Source: DASRBN01 sp035294305
GTDB taxonomy: Bacteria > Chloroflexota > Ktedonobacteria > Ktedonobacterales > Ktedonobacteraceae
Length of the DNA stretch: 64,000 nucleotides
Reading direction: 5' to 3'
NCBI GenBank assembly: GCA_035294305.1
Contig: DATGLD010000045.1
Location: forward strand, 62,001 to 126,000
The translations under genes were made by a program, and so were the position numbers. The notes under the pieces are model-generated. The model did not search any database, had not been told where the DNA came from, and worked only from the letters and a program-made list of their open reading frames with translations. Each line of letters starts with the position of its first letter. Position 1 is the first letter of the stretch. Of this stretch, positions 53,421 through 61,913 are shown piece after piece.

Positions 53421-54164
53421 ATGAATCCATCGGAGAGTAACAGCGATAAAATTACACCGCGATCAACTTTTTTTACGCCCGTGACTCTTTTTGCCCTGGC
53501 CGTTATAGTAGTGCAGATTCTTATCTCGCTCATCACCTATCCTTTGTTGCCTGCTAGAGTGCCCATGCATTGGAATGCAGCCGGACAAGTTGATAGCTAT
53601 GGACCCAAATGGCTAAATGCTGTACTGTTTCCACTTATCAGTATAGGGGTGTATGCGCTCATACGGCTTCTACTGGCGGCAGGCCCCAGATTAGGCACCC
53701 AAAATGCGCAACGAGCCAACCTGGAGGTGGTAAATCTCATCATCAATGCCGTGCTGCTATTGATGCTGGTGCTGCAGCTAATCGTGACGGCAATCTCTCT
53801 TGGGGTGGAGTTAGATATCAATTTTGTGATAATCCTGGCGGTTTCCATTCTGTTCATATTCATCGGCAACTACATGGGCAAATTGCGCCGCAACTTCTGG
53901 GCAGGCATACGTACGCCCTGGACTCTTGCAAGCGAGGTTGTGTGGGAACGAACGCATCGCCTCGGCGGCTGGTTATTCGTTGTTGGAGGCTTGCTTGGGA
54001 TCATCGTAAGTTTTATCCCATGGTTGCGTGTCTGGGGATTCATGGTCGTTTTGTTGGTAATAATAGTCATTCCCATCGTATATTCCTACCTTGCTTATCA
54101 GCACTATACCGTCGAGGGACACGAGCCGCTTTCTCCGCCATTCGACAATAGTGATCATGGATAG
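53421..54164 (+). CDS. SdpI/DUF1648-family membrane protein
   Basis: A 247-residue membrane protein with about six helices. The N-terminal DUF1648 motif is visible: YPLLPARVPMHWNAAGQVDSYGPKW. The SdpI region follows with GNYMGKLRRNFWAGIRTPWTLASEVVWERTHRLGG. In Bacillus subtilis SdpI is the immunity protein against SdpC and also sequesters the repressor SdpR. The ATG at 53421 has TGGAGG six bases upstream; the longer frame is contained in the repressor gene. No sdpC-like toxin gene is in the window. Confidence 0.9.
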   Translation: MNPSESNSDKITPRSTFFTPVTLFALAVIVVQILISLITYPLLPARVPMHWNAAGQVDSYGPKWLNAVLFPLISIGVYALIRLLLAAGPRLGTQNAQRANLEVVNLIINAVLLLMLVLQLIVTAISLGVELDINFVIILAVSILFIFIGNYMGKLRRNFWAGIRTPWTLASEVVWERTHRLGGWLFVVGGLLGIIVSFIPWLRVWGFMVVLLVIIVIPIVYSYLAYQHYTVEGHEPLSPPFDNSDHG

Positions 54165-54199
54165 AGAAATGTAAAAAATACCAGAAAAGAGTAAAAAAG

Positions 54200-55048
54200 G
54201 TGCTGTCGAGTATACATGTGAATAGCGGCTGGGTCATAGCAACGCTCATCGCCAGCCTCTTCGCTATCATCTATCCATTCGCGCTGGCTCTCATAGCTCA
54301 TCGCCGCCTGAAAGTTAGTTGGAAGTACTTTGCCTTTGGACTGCTGATTTTCCTGATCTTCCAGGTCCTTACGCGCGTGCCGGCAGTAACCATTCTCGGG
54401 CGAGTACTTGCACCCAAACTCAACTCTTCAACTGCTTTCCTCTATACATGGCTGGCAATTCTTGCGTTGTCAGCAGGATTGTTTGAAGAAATTGGGCGCT
54501 ACCTTGGGTATCGCTGGTTCATGGGGAAAGAGGAGAAGACCTGGAGCAAGGCCGTGATGTATGGTCTTGGACATGGCGGATTGGAATCGATGCTGTTAGT
54601 AGGCGGACTTAGCTGGCTGACACTGGTGAATGTCGTCGTTTTATCAAGTATCAATCTCAACTCCTTGCCGGCTGCCACACACGCGCAGGTCGTCCAACAG
54701 ATCAATGCCATCAACGCTGAACCGGTCTGGCTACCATTATTGAGCGCCTGGGAACGTTTATGGGCCATTCCTGTACAGGTAGCGCTTTCTGTCATCGTGC
54801 TGCAAGTCTTCCGGCGGGAAAGCATCCTCTGGCTGGTGCTGGCAATTCTGGCACATGCCGTCTTCGACTTTATAACTGTTGCATTGGTGCAGGTACTCGG
54901 CTCAAGCAAAATCAGTACTAATCTCATCGTAGAATTGATCATCGCTCTCGTTGGCCTGGGGGCTATATGGGTTTTGTGGGCGCTGCGGGATCGAACGGTT
55001 GTGTCAGAGGTAGAGCAGGAACCACAACTTCCAGGGGTTGCGCAATGA
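54200..55048 (+). CDS. YhfC-family intramembrane protein
   Basis: A 282-residue membrane protein with about seven to eight helices, of the YhfC family. The conserved LSAGLFEEIGRYLGYRWFM with a Glu-Glu pair, and YGLGHGGLESM with His and Glu, suggest a metal-binding intramembrane site like that of CPBP proteases. Biochemical function is not established. It follows the sdpI-like gene by 35 bp in the same direction and may be part of the same stress or immunity unit. GTG at 54200 is taken as start; a GTG at 54218 is an alternative. Confidence 0.75.
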   Translation: MLSSIHVNSGWVIATLIASLFAIIYPFALALIAHRRLKVSWKYFAFGLLIFLIFQVLTRVPAVTILGRVLAPKLNSSTAFLYTWLAILALSAGLFEEIGRYLGYRWFMGKEEKTWSKAVMYGLGHGGLESMLLVGGLSWLTLVNVVVLSSINLNSLPAATHAQVVQQINAINAEPVWLPLLSAWERLWAIPVQVALSVIVLQVFRRESILWLVLAILAHAVFDFITVALVQVLGSSKISTNLIVELIIALVGLGAIWVLWALRDRTVVSEVEQEPQLPGVAQ

Positions 55049-55123
55049 GATAAACTCAAGCAGGGAGGGAAAGCTCATCATATGAACAAATCGTGATGGA
55101 CTTTCTTTTTCATAATCCTACAC

Positions 55124-55927
55124 TCACTTTACCCCGATCCTGACTCGGTAGCTAAAATACCATGGGATGGGTTCGGACCCGATAAATTGGAATGCTGCCT
55201 GTCTGAGGCGATCAAAACCGACCTCTTGTTCGGTAATGGTTTTCAACTTGAACTGGTGGCCGTATGCATTTGTCAGAACCATCTCAATGAAGCGCGCGGC
55301 ACCTCCTTGCTCGACATGATGCAGAAACAATTCGCGTGTGTAGCGGAAATGACCGCTCTGACGCATGCGGTCGAGATGCTGTTCCTTCGACCATCTCTGC
55401 AAGATGTAAGCAAGTCCGCGCTCCTGGACGAGCTCCTCGAAGCGTTCATCGATCTCCTGGTAGACCAGCTCAAGCTGCCAATTGAGTGTTGGGGGCCAAT
55501 CATAGTCATAAGCAGCAAAGAGTCCGCCTGGTCGCAGGATACGTGCAATCTCGGCCAGAGTCGAAGTCGGCTCCATCCAGTGAAATGATTGCGCACAGGT
55601 GATGATATCGGCACACCCACCGGGGAGACCAGTTCGGTCGGCAGCTGCCTCTCGATATTCGATATATGCCGCGTGTGGATACTGCTCGATCTTGCGTACA
55701 GCCTGGGTACGCATATCGGCGTTGGGTTCGATCCCAATCACGCGCTCAGCCCGCTCACCCCAAATTGCGGTTGAAAGCCCGGTTCCACTGCCCAGATCCA
55801 CTACCAGCGAGGGATGAGGCATGCCTATCAACTGTGTTAGCAGATCGAGCAAAGCCCGGGGTGGCGTGGGACGAGCCCGGTCGTATCTGGTGGCTTCGCC
55901 AGTCCAAATTTCACTTGCTTCTGTCAT
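55124..55927 (-). CDS. Class I SAM-dependent methyltransferase
   Basis: A 267-residue methyltransferase. Motif I is LVVDLGSGTGLSTAIW, then VIGIEPNADM and the UbiE/methyltransferase-11 segment ADIITCAQSFHWMEP with LAEIARILRPGGLFAAYDYD. The substrate is probably a small molecule. Its ATG overlaps the pth stop (ATGA), so it is translated from the pth transcript. No membrane or signal segment. Confidence 0.88.
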   Translation of the reverse strand: MTEASEIWTGEATRYDRARPTPPRALLDLLTQLIGMPHPSLVVDLGSGTGLSTAIWGERAERVIGIEPNADMRTQAVRKIEQYPHAAYIEYREAAADRTGLPGGCADIITCAQSFHWMEPTSTLAEIARILRPGGLFAAYDYDWPPTLNWQLELVYQEIDERFEELVQERGLAYILQRWSKEQHLDRMRQSGHFRYTRELFLHHVEQGGAARFIEMVLTNAYGHQFKLKTITEQEVGFDRLRQAAFQFIGSEPIPWYFSYRVRIGVK

Positions 55928-56616
55928 GCTGTTTCTGCCTCACCCTGTTCCTTCTTTCGCCGTTCCTCTTCCTCGCGGCGCAGGCGTTCGCGTTCCTGGC
56001 GTTCTTGCAGGCGGCGTTCGCGTTCGGCTTCCTTGCGCGCGGCCTCTTCAGGATCGGTATTGGCGAAGTTCATAGCTCTTTCCAGGCCCTGGGTGATTAC
56101 CATCTCTATCGCTTCGACGGCTCGATCTTCGCCAGTTTCGAGCAGGATGCGCTCGTCGCCGGATGGGACGCTTAACACGTGATCTCGTCCACGGGCGCGG
56201 CTATTTTTGGGGTGATCAATGCCAACGCGCAGGCGTGGGAATTCGTCGGTATGCAGGTGAGCAATGATATCTCGTAGCCCATTATGCCCGGCAGCGCCGC
56301 CCCTGGCACGCAGACGTATTTTACCAACTGGAAGATCAAGTTCGTCGTTTACGATCAGGATGTCCTGCGGTGATAGCTTATACCAGCGTACAAGTTCGCC
56401 AACAGACTGGCCGCTCAGGTTCATAAAGGTGAGGGGTTTAGCCAGCACAACTTTCTCGGAGCCTATTATGCCGCTGGCAAGCGCGGCACGACTGCGCCTT
56501 TCATCCCACTTCCAACCATGTTTTGCCGCCAATTTATCTACTACGCGGAAACCAACATTATGCCGCGTGCGTTCGTATTCAACGCCTGGATTGCCCAGGC
56601 CAACTACCAATTTCAT
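55924..56616 (-). CDS. pth: Peptidyl-tRNA hydrolase
   Basis: A 230-residue Pth that frees tRNA from peptidyl-tRNA dropped by ribosomes. The key residues are in place: LGNPGVEYERTRHNVGFRVVD with the catalytic His, KPLTFMNLSGQSV, NDELDLP, and GGAAGHNGLRDI. It carries an extra C-terminal tail of about 45 residues (RKEAERERRLQERQ and further Arg/Glu repeats), a highly charged helix not needed for activity in the family. It lies 9 bp after the phosphoesterase gene on the same strand. Confidence 0.95.
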   Translation of the reverse strand: MKLVVGLGNPGVEYERTRHNVGFRVVDKLAAKHGWKWDERRSRAALASGIIGSEKVVLAKPLTFMNLSGQSVGELVRWYKLSPQDILIVNDELDLPVGKIRLRARGGAAGHNGLRDIIAHLHTDEFPRLRVGIDHPKNSRARGRDHVLSVPSGDERILLETGEDRAVEAIEMVITQGLERAMNFANTDPEEAARKEAERERRLQERQERERLRREEEERRKKEQGEAETA

Positions 56617-56625
56617 AAAGACCGG

Positions 56626-58131
56626 TTAGCGACCATAGGCCAGGCGTACCGCCAGGTAGTGCGGCAGGCCGGCCCTGATGATCTTCTCCTGTGTTTTCTC
56701 GATTGCATAGGGGACACGATAAAATTCAAAACCGCGTTCAGTGTCATAGATCATAAACGCGGCCCGCGGGTCATTGTCGCGAGGCTGGCCCACTCCTCCC
56801 GGATTAATAATGGCCCGGTAGCCATGCGGGGCTTCCCAGTGACCCTCCGGTGGTGTAAGCATCTCATTAGTCACCTGAATCATACTCTGGCTCAAGCCCA
56901 GCAGCGCCAATAGTTCCTCGATCTCGCTATTCAAACGATCTTCCGTATTGTTAATGGCAGATTCGGGTGTCATCTCCTTGTCTTCTTCCCCTTCAGGATC
57001 ATCCACTTTCTTATAGCCAGGATTGCTGTCATCCTGCGATATGCCTGGGGATTCTGGACCGGGGGGAATGTTTGCTCCTTCGGCATCTGCCGCTGTCACT
57101 GCGGTCAGCTCCGCTTCTGTGGGAGTTTCATCTTCGCCGGAAATATCGTGCTCGTTTGGAGGATGGTGTATGGAGGTAGCGTGTTGTGATAGAGGTAGTT
57201 CAGCTTCGAGGGGCATCGTTTCTTTGTTGTTTGTAGGCGTTTCAGCCGCGGTTTTGTCTGCATCATCTAGAATGTGATCTTCATTCTCCAGGGTATTCAT
57301 TTCACGTGTGCTGCCCGTCGCGGCTTTCTGGACAGTTTCGTTTATGGCGATATCTCTGGCGGCATCTGCCATATCCGGAGAACTCAAATGACTTTCTATG
57401 ATTGCGTTCGCTTCTGCCTCGGAGACTGTCAAACCGCTTTCGGGATCCCTGTAGGCGCTGGCTGCTTCTTGCACCAATTGAGCGGCAAGCATGGATTGTT
57501 GGGCGGAGGGATGGACTGTTACCGTTTCTCCGGCCTCCTCGTCATTTTCCGCAGTATGCTTTTCTATGCCGTTGGGCTGGATGGGGAGAAGTACGTCCTG
57601 TTCTGTATCTGTCAGGGGAAGAGTGGGTGTGTTGGCGATGGTATCCGGTTGTTGAAAAATTATCGGGACATGCGTGTGTCCTACAAAACAGTAACGCGTA
57701 CTAAAGTATTGAAAGCTGCGCTCAGCCAGTACTTCAGAGGTCAGATATTCCCAGAGTGGACCGAAAGGGCTGCCGTGTACCAGCGTGACCTCGCCTTTGA
57801 TCAGGCGTTCGGGCAGATTCGCCAGAAATTCGCGGTGTTCAGGAGTGAGCTGTTCTGCGGTCCACTCTGCCGAAATGCGTGCATGCGCGCTGAAATCTTC
57901 CAGGTCGATTTTGCCCACGGCGGCCCAATCGTGATTCCCGGCAATGATGACATCGGTGCGTTCGCGGAGTTTGAGGATACATTCATTCGGATTTGGCCCG
58001 TAGCCTACCAGATCACCGAGGAACCAGATCTCATCAATGGGTTCTGTTTTGGCGATCTCGTCAATCTTCGCCAGCACTGCCTCCAGTGCCTCCAGGTTAG
58101 CGTGTATATCAGTGAAGACGGCATAACGCAT
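56626..58131 (-). CDS. Metallophosphoesterase split by a large acidic insert
   Basis: A 501-residue protein. The N-terminus is a YfcE/diadenosine-type calcineurin-like domain: FTDIHANLEAL, FLGDLVGYGPNPNE, IIAGNHDWA, TLVHGSP and FVGHTHVP (to residue 155). The last 60 residues resume the domain with INPGGVGQPRDNDPRAAFMI. Between about 170 and 415 lies an insert rich in Glu, Asp, Thr and Pro that is probably disordered; relatives bridge this gap with about 35 residues. It starts a minus-strand operon with pth and a methyltransferase. An extended -10 (TGATAGAAT) lies about 60 bp upstream. Confidence 0.85.
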   Translation of the reverse strand: MRYAVFTDIHANLEALEAVLAKIDEIAKTEPIDEIWFLGDLVGYGPNPNECILKLRERTDVIIAGNHDWAAVGKIDLEDFSAHARISAEWTAEQLTPEHREFLANLPERLIKGEVTLVHGSPFGPLWEYLTSEVLAERSFQYFSTRYCFVGHTHVPIIFQQPDTIANTPTLPLTDTEQDVLLPIQPNGIEKHTAENDEEAGETVTVHPSAQQSMLAAQLVQEAASAYRDPESGLTVSEAEANAIIESHLSSPDMADAARDIAINETVQKAATGSTREMNTLENEDHILDDADKTAAETPTNNKETMPLEAELPLSQHATSIHHPPNEHDISGEDETPTEAELTAVTAADAEGANIPPGPESPGISQDDSNPGYKKVDDPEGEEDKEMTPESAINNTEDRLNSEIEELLALLGLSQSMIQVTNEMLTPPEGHWEAPHGYRAIINPGGVGQPRDNDPRAAFMIYDTERGFEFYRVPYAIEKTQEKIIRAGLPHYLAVRLAYGR

Positions 58132-58349
58132 ATTTCAGTCCACTCAATTCATAGAAAGATATTCGGATTAGTGTGGCTATTCTATCATGTTTATGCTAAG
58201 GTTGCTAGTAGGATTAGACGAGAATCAGGAGGACTTACAAGCCGGGCGAACAGGAACTCTCCGGGGGATTGCTTTCAGATGATTTTTCCTTTCCCACATA
58301 GTATACTAAATGGCATCACAGATTACAACATGAAGGAGTTAAGAAGACC

Positions 58350-58829
58350 ATGGCCGCATCACGCGAGGAATTTCCTATTGAGCAGCGCCTGCGTAAAGAT
58401 ATTCAAGATGCCCAGCGCGCGCGAGATCAACTTCGCCTGGATACCCTGCGGATGGCGCTTGGCGCCATCCACAATCTGGAGGTTGCCAGAACTGACCGTA
58501 AGAATGCTGAATATGGACAGCCGTTGACCGAGGCAGACGCATATAAAGTGTTAGAGCAGGAAGTAAAAAAGCGCACTCAGGCTATTGAATTGTATAAGAA
58601 GGGAGGCCGCAACGACCTTGCTGAAAAAGAACAGAAGGAAATGGGTATCCTGCAAACCTATATCCAGGAGACGCAGATGAGTGATGACGAACTACGCTCT
58701 GCGATAGCGAGGCTAATTGCTGAGAACGGTAAAGAATTTCGCCGCATTATGCCCCTTGCTATCAAAGAGACTAAGGGGCGTGCCGATGGGGCGCGCGTAC
58801 AGCGTATTGTGAGGGAGATGACCGAGTAG
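58350..58829 (+). CDS. GatB/YqeY-domain protein
   Basis: A 159-residue YqeY-family protein: IEQRLRKDIQDAQRARDQLRL, LEQEVKKRTQAIELYKKGGRNDLAEKEQKE and MPLAIKETKGRADGARVQRIV. It resembles the C-terminal tail domain of GatB, thought to contact tRNA; YqeY itself has no proven reaction. GAAGGAG stands upstream of the ATG. Normal family length. It is followed by a strong terminator shared with the convergent glycosyltransferase gene. Confidence 0.92.
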   Translation: MAASREEFPIEQRLRKDIQDAQRARDQLRLDTLRMALGAIHNLEVARTDRKNAEYGQPLTEADAYKVLEQEVKKRTQAIELYKKGGRNDLAEKEQKEMGILQTYIQETQMSDDELRSAIARLIAENGKEFRRIMPLAIKETKGRADGARVQRIVREMTE

Positions 58830-58831
58830 CT

Positions 58832-58883
58832 GCGAGCATCAAAATCCGCTCAAAGAAAATTATGGGCGGATTTTGGTGCTCGC
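58832..58883. terminator. Bidirectional terminator with an 18-bp stem
   Basis: GCGAGCATCAAAATCCGC (58832-58849) pairs with GCGGATTTTGGTGCTCGC (58866-58883), with one G-T pair and a 16-nt loop. It lies between the convergent yqeY-like and glycosyltransferase genes. Confidence 0.8.
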
Positions 58884-58927
58884 GGGTCCATTTCTTTCAG
58901 GATATCAATGGCACTATGAGAAGCGCT

Positions 58928-61894
58928 CTACGCGGGTTTCTTTTTTATTTCCAGGTTCCAACTTCCTATCAATGCAGCGATAAGAATGGCCGCGGGAACC
59001 ACAAGTTCTGCTCCCAGGTTGGCTTTGAACAAAGAATCCTGAGTCGCTAAGGGGATCGATAAAGGGAGCGCCGGCAATAACTGTGTGTTGTAGAGGGCAG
59101 CGACATAGATTGCAATGGGGACAAGGAAGACCAGCGCGGCAAACATCTCTCGTTTGAAGCATGAGCGTACCAGGAAGAGAGCGGTTGCAAAAAGCGCAGG
59201 TATACCTACGATCGGCCCTAACGTTTCAAGAGCGTCTACCATATAAAAGTGTAAGGGTCGCCATATGTCATGATACGTGGACAACGTGGGAGACTGTGAA
59301 ATTGCCTGCTTCACAAAGCGCGTGTGCATGAAGTAGATGGGGTCTTTGAAGATGATCCAGCACCATGCAACCCATAATGCGATCCCTAACCCCCCCAATA
59401 TGCTAAAAACTAGCAGGTTGCTGGTAATACGCTCCCATTTATGTCGTTTGATCAGCCCAGCCAGCAGGATGATTACGAAGAGTATTGCCAGAAAAATCCA
59501 TGCGTCATAGCGACAGAGCGTTGCCAGGCAAGCGCTTCCTGCTGTTTTCAACAGGTTTCCGAGGGTATCGTTCTGAATCCATGCCAGCATATAGTAACAG
59601 GTCAGTGTCAAAGTTGCTATACAAACGAGGTCGTTGGCCGGGGTACTCTGAAGGTAGAGTATGGTCGGATTGAGCATGAAAATCAATGCTCCCAGGTAGC
59701 TTACGATGCTGTTGCGAATCAGGGCGCGAACTGAGAGAAACAGGTAGATAGCCGTCAGGGTATAACAGGCCATTGAGGGGATACTTCCCGCCAGCCCGGT
59801 GTGCCACAGGTAATCATTCCAGGCGAAAGGTGTCATCAACAGAGTTGGTAATGGGAGGTTGGTGCCATCTAATCGTGTGAAATCCAGGAGCGGAGATTCA
59901 AACACGAGGCTATGCGCGGCATTCAATTGTGAGATGACAGCGCCGAACAGCAGGAGTTGGTGCTGTTTGAAGAAGTAGACACAAGCAGCTATACTCAGTA
60001 CCATGGCCGTCACCGCTGTAGTGATGAGCCACCCGTCTTTTTTAGCTCGTTTGCTTTGCTCCAGATATGCGCGTTCTGATGGTAAGAGCGCCGGTTTGCG
60101 GGGGGCAATCATCATCTCAACTCTATCCTGCACCGAGGCGACAGGAACATTTTCAAGTCTGGCGTATTTTTGCACCGGCGCGGCAAAGCCGGTGCCATGT
60201 GTCAGAGGTGTCTTTGTGGTCGCGGGAAGAGGTGTAAGCGACTCAGCCAGTTTTGCCAGTTCTTCCCACTCCTGATCTATTTCGCTCTCCGCGTCACCTG
60301 TTTTAAGATGCAACCCATGGGTCGTTTTCTGCCAATAATGTGGTCGCGTGAATAGTTCGTACAAGGCCATGTAGGCTGCCACACTGGTCAAAACCCAGTA
60401 AGCGGGAACCAGTAACACCCACTTCACCAGTCGAAATTGCTCGCGGTGCATGCAACCCAGCAGGTAGATATAGCCGTAGAAGAAATTTCCCAGGATCAAG
60501 GTGATGACTCCCAGGTAGAGAACGAATGCAGGAAACAGTGTCGCGAATGCCTGCGCCGTCTGCTGGTGGAAGATGAGCGTCAACGCAAACAGTAACCACA
60601 TCAAGGGGTTAATAAGCAGGATGGCTGTTTTTCCGCCGATCAGCACTTGCAACGAAAAGAGTTCGCGCCAGCGGCCATCGCGCAGGTAGTGCATTGGCTC
60701 GCGCATATGTACCAGGTAGGTCTGCATATAGCCCTTAATCCAGCGAGAACGCTGGCGTATCCAGTTCTTGACACGCGAGTTCGCCTCCTCGTAGGTGGTT
60801 GAATCGACGATGACTGTTTTCAGGTGAAACCAGGACAGTCGCAATCCCAGGTCGCAGTCTTCTGTGACATTGAAAGCGTCCCACCCACCCAATGCGCGTA
60901 ACGCCTGCGTAGGGAAATGATTTGAGGTGCCTCCAAGTGGAATGGCGAGTTTCCCTTTCTGCAGCCCCGGCAGGATCAGGTCAAACCAGAGCGAGTATTC
61001 CGCTGTGAACCAGCGCGTCAGCAAGTTTTGCTGCGGATTATAGAAATTCAATTTGGCCTGGACGCAGGCGAGTTCGGGTCCATGATTGGCGAATGTCAGC
61101 ACAGCCTTTTTCAACTGTAGGGGGTCGGGTATGTCTTCTGCGTCATAGATGACGACGTATTGACCCGTTGCCTCAATCAATCCGTAATTGCAGGCACGTG
61201 GTTTGGTGCGCGGTTTGCCGTCCGGCACGGTAATAATCTTAAAGTTTGGAGGCAGGTGCAGCGATAAGATTGCCTGGCGTGTCTCGGTATCATCCTCCTC
61301 TGTCAAAAAGAGAATCTGTAGCTTGTCGGCTGGGTAGTCAATCGCTTGCATGGCCTTAACAAATTGCGGTACAACCTGGGCTTCTTTATAGAGCGGGCAG
61401 AGAATGGTATACGGCGGCCAGTCGGCATCCTGTAGTGCTTCGATCAGTTGCATGTCTGTGTGTTCTTCGCTCGAACCGCTAACGACACGCAATGCCAGAC
61501 AGACATCCAGAACCAGGTGCGAGAGATAGCCAAGCGTGATCAAAGAAATCGTCCAGGCTAAGGCCAGTTTCCAGTTCCACAGCATAGCACCTATCCAGGC
61601 GAGTGTGAGACTCCCAATGAAAATGACCTGTTTATCTACGATGGTTTGCAGCGCGGAATATTTATAGCGGAAAGGGGCGAACGTCTGAATCCTGTTGTTG
61701 CCAACTTCGACGGCGGTCATCGCTCGCCCGGCATATTCTTGCATTTCATGGTACATCTCGTCGTGATGCTGCCGCCTTTGCATAGCAAGCCAGGCTTTGT
61801 AGCGAACTACCTGCCTTTCGAAGTGTTCATCTTTGAGTCTTGTTAGCTGACTGGAATCTGGATGCGCGGAATCCGCTTTCAGGCTGGTTTGCAT
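58928..61894 (-). CDS. GT2 polysaccharide synthase fused to a second multi-helix membrane domain
   Basis: A 988-residue membrane protein. Residues 60-560 are a processive GT2 synthase of the cellulose-synthase type: the D,D,D motifs (YDAEDIPDP, TEDCDLGLRL) and QxxRW in IRQRSRWIKGYMQT, flanked by helices. After a polar linker, residues 640-985 contain about nine helices resembling a GT-C (PMT/ArnT-like) transferase (SYLGALIFMLNPTILYLQST, RYDAWIFLAILFVIILL). ATG 61894 has GGAG at good spacing and is preferred to 61909. The upstream GH113-like gene ends 19 bp before, so they work as a pair in making and trimming a surface glycan (inference). Confidence 0.85.
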   Translation of the reverse strand: MQTSLKADSAHPDSSQLTRLKDEHFERQVVRYKAWLAMQRRQHHDEMYHEMQEYAGRAMTAVEVGNNRIQTFAPFRYKYSALQTIVDKQVIFIGSLTLAWIGAMLWNWKLALAWTISLITLGYLSHLVLDVCLALRVVSGSSEEHTDMQLIEALQDADWPPYTILCPLYKEAQVVPQFVKAMQAIDYPADKLQILFLTEEDDTETRQAILSLHLPPNFKIITVPDGKPRTKPRACNYGLIEATGQYVVIYDAEDIPDPLQLKKAVLTFANHGPELACVQAKLNFYNPQQNLLTRWFTAEYSLWFDLILPGLQKGKLAIPLGGTSNHFPTQALRALGGWDAFNVTEDCDLGLRLSWFHLKTVIVDSTTYEEANSRVKNWIRQRSRWIKGYMQTYLVHMREPMHYLRDGRWRELFSLQVLIGGKTAILLINPLMWLLFALTLIFHQQTAQAFATLFPAFVLYLGVITLILGNFFYGYIYLLGCMHREQFRLVKWVLLVPAYWVLTSVAAYMALYELFTRPHYWQKTTHGLHLKTGDAESEIDQEWEELAKLAESLTPLPATTKTPLTHGTGFAAPVQKYARLENVPVASVQDRVEMMIAPRKPALLPSERAYLEQSKRAKKDGWLITTAVTAMVLSIAACVYFFKQHQLLLFGAVISQLNAAHSLVFESPLLDFTRLDGTNLPLPTLLMTPFAWNDYLWHTGLAGSIPSMACYTLTAIYLFLSVRALIRNSIVSYLGALIFMLNPTILYLQSTPANDLVCIATLTLTCYYMLAWIQNDTLGNLLKTAGSACLATLCRYDAWIFLAILFVIILLAGLIKRHKWERITSNLLVFSILGGLGIALWVAWCWIIFKDPIYFMHTRFVKQAISQSPTLSTYHDIWRPLHFYMVDALETLGPIVGIPALFATALFLVRSCFKREMFAALVFLVPIAIYVAALYNTQLLPALPLSIPLATQDSLFKANLGAELVVPAAILIAALIGSWNLEIKKKPA

Positions 61895-61913
61895 TTTTTT
61901 GTTCTCCATTCGT

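Noticed and set aside
57274..58527. 417-residue frame opposite the phosphoesterase gene
   Set aside because: It is antisense to a gene with clear catalytic motifs, runs into the yqeY-like gene and has no recognisable domain. The low-complexity insert on the other strand explains the long open frame.
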